Source of the DNA: Flavimobilis sp052324925
Lineage (GTDB): Bacteria > Actinomycetota > Actinomycetes > Actinomycetales > Cellulomonadaceae
Strand: one strand, 5' to 3'
Assembly: GCA_052324925.1 (NCBI GenBank)
Contig: JBQPRE010000003.1
Length of the DNA: 64,000 nt
The notes under the pieces were generated by a model. It did not search any database. It was not told where the DNA came from and worked only from the letters and a program-made list of their open reading frames with translations. Shown piece after piece: positions 49,182 through 56,540 of the stretch (within the stretch, counting starts at the first letter, position 1; each line of letters starts with the position of its first letter). A program made the position numbers and the translations under genes.

Positions 49182-49224
49182 CGCACCTCACGCCGTAGCG
49201 GACCTCACGCCGTAGCGCACCTCA
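49174..49224. repeat. Three tandem copies of a 17-bp unit between convergent genes
   Basis: The unit CGCCGTAGCGCACCTCA occurs three times head to tail (49174-49190, 49191-49207, 49208-49224); the second copy has one G for C change. The array spans the stop codon of the reductase gene and the stop of the convergent ECF S gene. Confidence 0.85.
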
Positions 49225-50037
49225 CGCGCCAAGACGCTTCTGCGCCCGTCCGAGGACGCCGAGCACGGTCGAGCCGAGGACGAGCACGCCCACCGCCGTG
49301 ACGACTGCCCGCACGGTGTCGACCGTGAGCGTCGACGTCGCCAGCGTGTACCAGACGAACCTCGGCAGGTTCTCGCCGAGCCCACCCCCCGGCACGTAGG
49401 AGAGCTGCGTGCCGTCCCCGAGCGCGAACGGCCAGAACCACAGGTTCGTCACGAGCCCGTAGAGGTAGGCGGCGACGATCCCGTATGCGGCCAGCGCGAT
49501 GACGGCGCGGCGCGGGACGCGCGCACGCCGCCCCTCGTCGGGCACAGCACCCGGCACCGGACCGCGCCCACCACCCGGGAGCACAAGCCGACCGACCGCT
49601 CCCGCGCCTGCCCCCACCCACGCAGCCGCGAACGCCTGGAACGGCAACCACGGCCCCACGCCCGCAGTGAGCAGCGCGGAGACGAGCATCGCGAGGGCCC
49701 CGAGCGAGAACCCGAGGCTCGGGCCGAGCACCGCCGCTGCCAGCACGAGCAGCACGAACATCGGCTCAAAGCCGCCGAGCCCGGTCCCGAGCAGACGCAG
49801 TGCGGCGATGAGCGCGCCGAGCACGCCGACGAGGGCCAGCGCACGCGGGTCGGGCCGCTCCCGGGTGACCGCGGCGAGAGCGCTCGCGAGCACGAGCGGC
49901 ACGAGGACGACGACGAGCCACGGCGCCGACTGCCCCTCGGACCGCGGCGTCACTGACGCCAGCAGCGGCCAGCCGAGCATGGCCGCACCGAGCAGGCTCG
50001 TGAGCACGACGAGGATGCGTGAGGTCAGCGTGCTCAC
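49222..50037 (-). CDS. ECF transporter S component
   Basis: A 271-residue membrane protein with about six or seven helices, fitting the substrate-binding S subunit of an energy-coupling-factor transporter. Helices LVGVLGALIAALRLLGTG and GFSLGALAMLVSALLTAGVG lie in the first half, and AAYGIVAAYLYGLVTNLWFW in the second. Substrate is not known. The GTG start overlaps the stop of the ATPase gene (GTGA). It is the last gene of a five-gene operon, and its stop is within a 17-bp tandem repeat. Confidence 0.8.
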   Translation of the reverse strand: MSTLTSRILVVLTSLLGAAMLGWPLLASVTPRSEGQSAPWLVVVLVPLVLASALAAVTRERPDPRALALVGVLGALIAALRLLGTGLGGFEPMFVLLVLAAAVLGPSLGFSLGALAMLVSALLTAGVGPWLPFQAFAAAWVGAGAGAVGRLVLPGGGRGPVPGAVPDEGRRARVPRRAVIALAAYGIVAAYLYGLVTNLWFWPFALGDGTQLSYVPGGGLGENLPRFVWYTLATSTLTVDTVRAVVTAVGVLVLGSTVLGVLGRAQKRLGA

Positions 50038-51635
50038 GCGGGCCCCGCCGCGGGTCCCCGTACGAGGTCATGGACGGTGAGCGCGGTGAGGGGTCGCACG
50101 ACCCGCGCGATCTGGGGTGCGGCCGCAACGGATCCCGTGAGCACGTCGCGCGCGGGTCCGTCGCTGATGACCTCGCCGTCGGCGAGCACGATGACGCGGT
50201 CGGCGGCCTCAGCCGCAGTTTCTCCGTCGTGCGTCGCGAGGACGACGGTCGCTCCGGCCGCGGCTCGCGCGCGCAGCGCCGCGACGAGCGCGTGACGGGC
50301 GGGCGTGTCGAGGCCGCGGGTCGGCTCGTCGAGCAGGAGGACGTGCGCGCCGGCCGCGAGCTGGATCGCCAGGACGAGTGCGAGCTTCTCCCCCTCGGAC
50401 AGGTCGCGCGGGTGCGTCGCGTCCGCGATCCCGTCGACGAGCGAGTCGAGCAGCGTGCGCGTCGTCCCCTGCTCAGCCCCCGCGTCGGCGTCACCACTTG
50501 CGCACTCGTGCGCGACGCTCGCCGTGAACAGCAGCGCCCCGATCTCCTGCGGGACGAGCGCAACCCGGCGCCGCGCGTCCGCTGCACCGAGGCGCGCGGG
50601 GTCCGCACCCTCGACGTCGAGGCGTCCGCGGTGCGGCAGCATCCCTGCGAGCGCACGCAGCAGTGTCGACTTGCCGGCGCCGTTGCGCCCCATGAGGACC
50701 GTCACCTCGCCCGCATGCAGCTCGAGGTCGAGCCGCGGCACGACGGTGTGCGTCCCGCGCCGTACCTCGAGCCCGCGCGCACGCACGCGGACGGGAGCGG
50801 GCGCGGCCGTCGGCGCCGCGGCACGCTGCTCCCGTACGACGAGCCGCTCGGGCTCGGCCAGGTAGGCACGGCGCGCCGCACGGACGTCGGCGGGCAGCTC
50901 GCGCCACCCGGCGACGTCGGTGAGGTGGACGAGCGGCGGTGCCTGCGGCGTCCCCCGGAGCACCTCGAGCCCTCCCGTGCGCAGCGTTCCGTCCCCGCCC
51001 AGGTGCCAGATCGCGTCGGCCACGCCCGTGACGCGTTCGAGGCGGTGCTCGGCGATGATGACGGTGAGCCCGACGTCGTGCGCGAGCCGCCGCACGGCCC
51101 CGACGACGTCGTCTGCCGCACCCGGGTCGAGCGCGGACGTCGGCTCGTCGAGGAGCAGGACCGACGGCTCGGAGACGAGCGCGGCCCCGAGCGCGACGCG
51201 CTGCGCCTGCCCGAGGGAGAGGGTGTCGAGGCGTCGCGCGCGCAGGTCAGCGATGCCGAGCAGGTCGAGCGTGTCCTCGACGCGTCGGCGCATCGAGGCG
51301 GCCTCGATCCCCTGCTGCTCGAGCCCGAACGCGAGCTCGGTCTCGACGTGAGCGGTGACGAACCCGCGCAGGGGGTCCTGGGTGACGTACCCGGTGAGGT
51401 GCGCACGGTCGCGTGCGGGCACGCTCAGCACGTCGCGTCCGGACAAGGTGACGGTGCCCGACGTCCGCCAGGCGGCGCCGTCGAGCAGGCCCGCAATCGT
51501 CCGCAGCAGCGTCGTCTTGCCCGTGCCGGTCGGTCCGGCGAGCAGCACGACGTCGCCCTCGCGCACGTCGGCGTCGATCCGGTCGAGGACGACGCGTCCG
51601 TCGATGGCCGCCGTGACCTCGCGCAGGCGCATCAT
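50034..51635 (-). CDS. ECF transporter ATPase with two fused ABC domains
   Basis: A 533-residue fused pair of ABC ATPases (the A and A' components in one chain). First domain: Walker A AGPTGTGKTT, signature LSLGQAQRVALGAAL and Walker B VLLLDEPTSALDP. Second domain: Walker A MGRNGAGKST, signature LSEGEKLALVLAIQ and Walker B VLLLDEPTRGLD. The signatures depart slightly from LSGGQ. The ATG at 51635 overlaps the T-component stop (ATGA), giving coupled translation. Confidence 0.9.
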   Translation of the reverse strand: MMRLREVTAAIDGRVVLDRIDADVREGDVVLLAGPTGTGKTTLLRTIAGLLDGAAWRTSGTVTLSGRDVLSVPARDRAHLTGYVTQDPLRGFVTAHVETELAFGLEQQGIEAASMRRRVEDTLDLLGIADLRARRLDTLSLGQAQRVALGAALVSEPSVLLLDEPTSALDPGAADDVVGAVRRLAHDVGLTVIIAEHRLERVTGVADAIWHLGGDGTLRTGGLEVLRGTPQAPPLVHLTDVAGWRELPADVRAARRAYLAEPERLVVREQRAAAPTAAPAPVRVRARGLEVRRGTHTVVPRLDLELHAGEVTVLMGRNGAGKSTLLRALAGMLPHRGRLDVEGADPARLGAADARRRVALVPQEIGALLFTASVAHECASGDADAGAEQGTTRTLLDSLVDGIADATHPRDLSEGEKLALVLAIQLAAGAHVLLLDEPTRGLDTPARHALVAALRARAAAGATVVLATHDGETAAEAADRVIVLADGEVISDGPARDVLTGSVAAAPQIARVVRPLTALTVHDLVRGPAAGPA

Positions 51636-52717
51636 GACGTCGCTCCGCGTACGTCGCCTGCGGGCGTGAGCGCGGACTGCGCCCTCCGCCTGCCCGGCGT
51701 CGCAGGTGGGACGAGCGCCGGGAGGACCGCCACGAGCGCCGCGCCGAGCGCAGCAGCAGAGAGCGCGAGCCAGGCGTCGGCCGCGGGTCCGCGCACGGCA
51801 GCGGGTGCAAGAACGACGCCGACCGCGGCCACGATCCCGCACCCGACGACTCCGAGGCTCAGGGGCGTCCATCGAGGCGGTCGGTGCACCGTCGTGAGCC
51901 GCCCCCGGCCGCCGCCGAGCGCGATCCAGGTGAGCATGCCCGCCACCACCGCGAGGACGGGCGCGGACCACGCAGGCCAGGCCCCGTCGAGGAGCGCGAG
52001 CAACGCCAGCGCGCTCGCGGCGAGCGAACCGAGCATGAGCACGGGCGCGCCACGTCGGACGGTCGCGCGCGAGCCGAAGCCCCGCGCTTCCATGCCCATG
52101 GCTGTCGCGAACGCGCGCTCGATCGCTCCTTCAAGAACCGGCACGACGACGCGTTCGAGGCTCCGTCGGTCCCGAGCCGGCCGGCCGGTGAGGCTCACGC
52201 CCCGCAGCCGCAGCGCCTCACGCGTGTCGAGGACCGAGCGCACGAGCGCGGGGAATGCCGCAACCGCGATGACGGCAGCGATGGCGACGGGGCCGAGCGC
52301 GGCGGGCACGTGCCGCAGCAGCAGACCCGCGTCCGCGATCGTGTGCGCGGCTCCCACAGCCAGGACGAGGACCGCGAGCTGCAGACCCCCCGAGACCCCT
52401 GCGAGGAGCGATTCCCGCGTGAGCGGCCCGAGAAGCGTGAAGGGGCCGAGGTCAAGCGCCGGAAGGTCGACGAGCACGTGCGCACCCGGCGTCGCCAGGA
52501 GGATGTGCGCGCTCACCCGCACGGCGAAGATCAGTCCGGCAACAGCCGCGTACACGCCGAAGCCGCGCGCGCCGTCGGGGCCGTGCACCGTCACCGTGAG
52601 CACGACAACTCCCGCGAGCAGCGCGAGCAGCAGCACGTTCGTCGTGCTCGTCGCCGCAGCGGCGAGGGCGCCGGCCCAGCACCACCACGCCGCAGGATGG
52701 ACGCGGGGCGCGGTCAT
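51632..52717 (-). CDS. ECF transporter T component (CbiQ-like permease)
   Basis: A 361-residue transmembrane coupling protein. Several N-terminal helices are followed by the cytoplasmic coupling region with the two short Ala-Arg-Gly-type motifs: EALRLRGVSL and MGMEARGFGSR. These motifs contact the ATPases in CbiQ/EcfT proteins. ATG at 52717 overlaps the stop of the upstream surface-protein gene by 4 nt. A tail of extra hydrophobic segments makes it longer than a typical EcfT of about 265 residues. Confidence 0.87.
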   Translation of the reverse strand: MTAPRVHPAAWWCWAGALAAAATSTTNVLLLALLAGVVVLTVTVHGPDGARGFGVYAAVAGLIFAVRVSAHILLATPGAHVLVDLPALDLGPFTLLGPLTRESLLAGVSGGLQLAVLVLAVGAAHTIADAGLLLRHVPAALGPVAIAAVIAVAAFPALVRSVLDTREALRLRGVSLTGRPARDRRSLERVVVPVLEGAIERAFATAMGMEARGFGSRATVRRGAPVLMLGSLAASALALLALLDGAWPAWSAPVLAVVAGMLTWIALGGGRGRLTTVHRPPRWTPLSLGVVGCGIVAAVGVVLAPAAVRGPAADAWLALSAAALGAALVAVLPALVPPATPGRRRAQSALTPAGDVRGATS

Positions 52718-53448
52718 CCGCGCGACCGGCGCACACGCACGACGACGACCCCGACGGCTAGGGCCGCAAGCACGCCCAGGCCCACGAGCACGACGGGCTC
52801 CGGCCCGCCGTCCGGCAGAGCGGTGCCCGCGGCAGGTTCGCGCAGCGTCCAGCCGTTCGGGACGTCCCCTGCGCGTGCGTGGGCGACACTCACCGCGGGC
52901 GTCCGGCCCTGAGCGCGTTCGACCGAGTAGACGAGCGCAAGGGCACTGCCCGCCGCAAGGTCGATGTCGCCGATCCCGGCTGTCGCGTACCGCCACGCAC
53001 CGTCGTCGCCCGCTTGCCACAGTGACCAGTACGAGGTCGCAGGCGGGGTCCGGCGGCATGGCTCGGTGCGCGTCGAGCCGTCGGCGAGCCTGATGCTCTC
53101 GTCCGCCGCGGGGCGTCCCTCGACGCGGCACACGAAGGCGAGGCCCATCTGGACGGTTCCCTCGAGCTCGACGTTCGCGACGCGCAGGACGTCGAGCGCG
53201 GGGCCCGTCGTCGGTTCGCAGTGCACGAAGCTCCCTCGCTGCGGGTCCGTGACGGGCAGGTCACCGAGGTCGACGACGATCGCCACGCCGGGGCATGCGT
53301 CGGACGTCGCCAGCGCGACACCGCGCGGGGCTGCGGCGGGCGCAGCGACCACATGCCCGACGGTGGGCGCCGCACCGGCGGGCGCCCCACCCGCAACGCT
53401 GAGCGCGCCCAGCACGAGAGCCGCCGCGACCCCGGCGAGACGCCCCAT
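52714..53448 (-). CDS. Secreted, membrane-anchored protein of the ECF transporter operon
   Basis: A 244-residue protein with a Sec-type signal peptide (hydrophobic to about residue 24, then AGAAP) and a C-terminal transmembrane helix (VVLVGLGVLAALAVGVVVV) with a basic tail. The exterior domain has at least four Cys, possibly two disulfides, and a WSLWQAGDDGAWRYATAGIG segment. I do not recognise the family. The position between the lipoprotein and the T component, with overlapping codons on both sides, implies a role in substrate capture at the cell surface. Confidence 0.75.
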   Translation of the reverse strand: MGRLAGVAAALVLGALSVAGGAPAGAAPTVGHVVAAPAAAPRGVALATSDACPGVAIVVDLGDLPVTDPQRGSFVHCEPTTGPALDVLRVANVELEGTVQMGLAFVCRVEGRPAADESIRLADGSTRTEPCRRTPPATSYWSLWQAGDDGAWRYATAGIGDIDLAAGSALALVYSVERAQGRTPAVSVAHARAGDVPNGWTLREPAAGTALPDGGPEPVVLVGLGVLAALAVGVVVVRVRRSRG

Positions 53449-54560
53449 CAGTCAGTTCCCTCCACGAGGTCGACGAAGCCCGCGCCGACGAGTGCCGGGA
53501 TCGCCTGTGCCGACGCGCGCGCGTCGGGCGTGGTCCCGTCGAACGTGAGCGCGGTCGCACCCGCGACGGTGACGGTCTGCGCGGCGAGCCACGTACGGGC
53601 CGCAGCAAGCGTCTCGGGCGCGACGCCCGCATCGGTGAGGGCACCGATGACGACGCCGGTCGAGTTGACGTTCGCCTCGGGCGCGTCGGCCGAGCGCCAC
53701 GCCTGCCCACCGTCGGTCTCGAGCGCGGCCTCGAGCAGCCACGTCTTCGCGGCCTCGGTCACCGCCGGGCCGGCGACGGCGTCATCGCCCTCGGCTGCGG
53801 CAGACGCACCGAATGCCGTGAGGGCTGAGAGCGCGAAAGCCGTCGAGTCGGCGTCACCCACGCACGGCTCCGCCTCGAGCGCGGCAGGGAACGAGCCGTC
53901 CTCGCACGCTTGGTCCACGAGGTAAGCGACGGCCGAGCGCGCTCGCGCAGGTCCGCCGTCGGAGGCGAGCGCGGCCGGGCGGACGAGCGCAAGGACGCCC
54001 CACGCCTGGCTCACCGTCGAGGAGTAGTCATCGGCTCCGAGGTCGGAGAGACGGCCGTCGTCCGAGAGGAACTCCGCGAGACGAGCGCCCATGTCGTCGG
54101 CGAGCTCGTGCCCGGCCGCTCCGAGCACGACGGCGGCCTTGGCGGTCGACCCCGCCCAGCCGGCGCTCGCGCCGTCCCCCGCGTAGGCATCGAGCACGTC
54201 ACGCGTGAACGTCCCCGAGAGGTCCGCTGCAAGAGCGGTGTCGCTCGACGCGAGCGCAGCTGCGAGGACGTCGAGGGTGAGTCCCTGATCGGGGTACGCG
54301 GTGCCGTCGAAGACGGTCGTGAAGAGGCCGGCCGGGCGCTCGAGCGACGACAGCCAGGCAAGCGCACCCGCCGCGGTCGTCCCGGCCTCGGGCGCCGCGG
54401 GGTCGGCGACAGCGGTCGGGGCCGGTGTCGTCGTCGAGCTGGTCGACGGCGGAGCGCCCGGTGCGGGGGCGTCGTCCGCGCACGCGGCGAGCGGAAGGAG
54501 GAGAGCTGTGGCGCACACGAGCGCGGCGGAGCGCGAGGTGCGGGCGCGGAAGGAGCGCAT
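53448..54560 (-). CDS. Lipoprotein with prenyltransferase/terpenoid-cyclase-like alpha-toroid repeats
   Basis: A 370-residue predicted lipoprotein with the lipobox LLPLAACAD. The mature part has repeated helical hairpins (TAKAAVVLGAAGHELADDMG, STAFALSALTAFGAS, NSTGVVIGALTDAGV) of the kind seen in alpha/alpha toroids. The same fold binds cobalamin in intrinsic factor and transcobalamin. Given the ECF genes that follow, a cobalamin- or similar ligand-binding lipoprotein is a reasonable guess, not a demonstrated one. ATG at 54560 has AAAGG 5 nt upstream; it is the first gene of the operon. Confidence 0.75.
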   Translation of the reverse strand: MRSFRARTSRSAALVCATALLLPLAACADDAPAPGAPPSTSSTTTPAPTAVADPAAPEAGTTAAGALAWLSSLERPAGLFTTVFDGTAYPDQGLTLDVLAAALASSDTALAADLSGTFTRDVLDAYAGDGASAGWAGSTAKAAVVLGAAGHELADDMGARLAEFLSDDGRLSDLGADDYSSTVSQAWGVLALVRPAALASDGGPARARSAVAYLVDQACEDGSFPAALEAEPCVGDADSTAFALSALTAFGASAAAEGDDAVAGPAVTEAAKTWLLEAALETDGGQAWRSADAPEANVNSTGVVIGALTDAGVAPETLAAARTWLAAQTVTVAGATALTFDGTTPDARASAQAIPALVGAGFVDLVEGTD

Positions 54561-54660
54561 GGTGGCCTTTCGACGAGGGGTCGCGTACGCACCCCGCACA
54601 TGCACGAGGCGCTGCGACGCAGTCCCCCTCTGGGGCCATCATCCTGCGTCGGGGGCGAGT

Positions 54661-55422
54661 CTAGCCAGGCTCACCCGCGAGGGCCGGTGCTGTTCGCGGT
54701 TCGTCCCGCACCGTGGCACGCTCGCGCCGGGCGCACGCGTGCGCGAGGAGGACCTGGGCGGCGACGTAGGTGAGCATGACGAGGAATCCGCGCTGCGGAG
54801 GGTCAAACGACGGCGCGAAAGCACCGAGCGCAATCATCGCGTCCGACGCGAGGAAGATGATGCCGCCCACGCCAGCAACTGGCCCGAGCCCCCACGCGAG
54901 AACAGAGGCCGTCGCAAGGACGGCGGCGTACACGGCGACCGCGGGAAGCAGCGCGCCCGCCTCCTTCGCGCACAGCACGACGACCCCGACGAGAACCGCC
55001 CCGTAGAGGACGAGCGTCCACGGCGCCCTGCCCCACGCGCTCGCGCGGCGCGACGGCCAGAACGCAGCCGAGTAGATGACCTGGGCGACGAGGAAGAAGC
55101 CGATCATCGCGAGGAAGCCCACGTCCCCGCTGAGCACCCGCGGGACCGCGTCACCGAGCCACGAGAACCCGAGCGCGAGGAGCACGAGCACGGTGAGCCG
55201 GGAGCGCGGACCGGGCGTCGTCCGACTCCACAGCCACGCGGCGACGAGCGGCATGAGCAGGACCTGGGTGATCGCGGCGAGCCCCGATGCGTCGTTCCAC
55301 TGCGCGACGAGGTGCACCCCCGTGACGGCGATGCCAAGGACAGCGATGACGGTCGTCGCGTTGCCGCTGGTCAGGTTGCCGCTGGTCGGCGCAGGTGCAG
55401 CGCCCTCGGGCCGAGCCACCAT
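54661..55422 (-). CDS. Lysoplasmalogenase-like membrane protein (YhhN/TMEM86 family)
   Basis: A 253-residue membrane protein with about eight helices. The family landmarks are FSWLGDAVPRVLSGDVGFLAMIGFFL (seen in pieces around residues 75-100) and the later IIFLASDAMIALGAF, each with a conserved Asp. YhhN/TMEM86 proteins cleave the vinyl-ether bond of lysoplasmalogens. GGAGGA 4 nt before the ATG at 55422 fixes the start; the frame is open far upstream but antisense to the GNAT gene. Confidence 0.85.
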   Translation of the reverse strand: MVARPEGAAPAPTSGNLTSGNATTVIAVLGIAVTGVHLVAQWNDASGLAAITQVLLMPLVAAWLWSRTTPGPRSRLTVLVLLALGFSWLGDAVPRVLSGDVGFLAMIGFFLVAQVIYSAAFWPSRRASAWGRAPWTLVLYGAVLVGVVVLCAKEAGALLPAVAVYAAVLATASVLAWGLGPVAGVGGIIFLASDAMIALGAFAPSFDPPQRGFLVMLTYVAAQVLLAHACARRERATVRDEPRTAPALAGEPG

Positions 55423-55481
55423 GAAGTCCTCCACAACGTCGGGTGGCCACACGCTACGGGACGGGGTGCCGTCCGGGAAGG

Positions 55482-56465
55482 TCAGTGTCCCGACACGCCG
55501 AGCAGAACCTCGGAGTGGAAGACGCGGAAGCCCAGACGTTCGTAGAGCCGGTACGCGCCCGACGGGTTGGCGGTGTCGACGCCGAGCGTGCCGGCTTCCA
55601 TGCCGTCCGCCCGGAAGCGTTCGAGCGCGCGCGTGAGCAGAAGACTGGCGATGCCGCGGCCGCGGCCCTCTCGCACGACGCCGAGCAGGTGGACGTAGCC
55701 GCTCGTGAAGCCCTGCGCGGGCCAGTCCTCGGGGTACTTGTCGCTGCGCAGGTAGCCGACGACGGGGCTGCCCTCGCGCGTCGTGTCGCGGGCGACGAGG
55801 CTCCACCCGGGGACGAACGTCGTGCGGCCGGCGAGCCAGCGCTCCAAGCTCATCGGCTGGGAGCCCCAGTGGTCGGCGAACGCGGCGTTGTGCGCGAGGC
55901 GCACGTCGTCCTCGTCTGCGTCCGCCCAGGTCGTGACGGTGATGCCCGCGGGAGGTGCGGCGGGTGCGAGGTCGGTGTCGAGGTCGCGTCGCAGGCTCGC
56001 ATAGTGGCGCAGGTCTGCGAAGCCGAGCCGCGTGTAGAGCCGGGCCGTGCGAGCGTCGTCGCTCCCGATGACGACGCCGACGCGCCACGGGATGCCGTCG
56101 CCGCTGCCACGGGACGCGAGCAGCGCGTGCGCATGGTCGATGCCCCAGCGTGCGACGGTGCGGCCGATGCCGCGTCCGCGCCAGCGCTGGTCGACTCCGC
56201 CGTCGAGGTACACGCGGCGTTCCGTCTCGTCGTCGGGCGGCGCGGTGAGCATCATCCAGGCGCGCGGCGTGCCGTCTGCGTCGAGTCCGACGATGCTCTC
56301 GAGGGCAAGGTTGCGCCAAGGCTCGCCGAGGTCCTCGACGGTCTCGTCGAGCGACATGCGGAAGGGCTGCGCGTCCGCCTCCTCGACGTCGTTGAACAGT
56401 CGCAGCAACGCGGGCGCGTCGGCCGCGACCAGCGGACGCCAGAGAAGATCGGGGTGGAGGTCCAT
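55482..56465 (-). CDS. Tandem GNAT acetyltransferase (mycothiol synthase-like)
   Basis: A 327-residue protein with two GNAT domains. The first has the acetyl-CoA loop QRWRGRGIGRTVARWGI at about residue 93. The second has GVVREGRGRGIASLLLTRAL near residue 265, followed by GVDTANPSGAYRLYERLGF. Tandem GNAT architecture is that of MshD, which makes mycothiol, but other acetyltransferases share it. No msh genes are nearby. On the minus strand CATGCT lies 6 nt before the ATG and no ribosome binding site is seen. Confidence 0.83.
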   Translation of the reverse strand: MDLHPDLLWRPLVAADAPALLRLFNDVEEADAQPFRMSLDETVEDLGEPWRNLALESIVGLDADGTPRAWMMLTAPPDDETERRVYLDGGVDQRWRGRGIGRTVARWGIDHAHALLASRGSGDGIPWRVGVVIGSDDARTARLYTRLGFADLRHYASLRRDLDTDLAPAAPPAGITVTTWADADEDDVRLAHNAAFADHWGSQPMSLERWLAGRTTFVPGWSLVARDTTREGSPVVGYLRSDKYPEDWPAQGFTSGYVHLLGVVREGRGRGIASLLLTRALERFRADGMEAGTLGVDTANPSGAYRLYERLGFRVFHSEVLLGVSGH

Positions 56466-56471
56466 GGGCCC

Positions 56472-56477
56472 AGCATG
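56472..56477 (-). promoter_or_regulatory. Candidate -10 element for leaderless GNAT transcript
   Basis: Minus-strand CATGCT followed by 6 nt and the ATG, the same hexamer and spacing as before the DUF3093 gene. Confidence 0.4.
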
Positions 56478-56540
56478 CGTCGCGCTTTCCTCGCCGGTCG
56501 AGGTCTTTTCCCCGTCGGTCCCGTGCGCCTCGCGGAGCCG

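Noticed and set aside
54561..54660. Cobalamin riboswitch before the ECF operon
   Set aside because: Only 100 nt separate the operon from the next gene, and the B12 box and other conserved blocks are not found.
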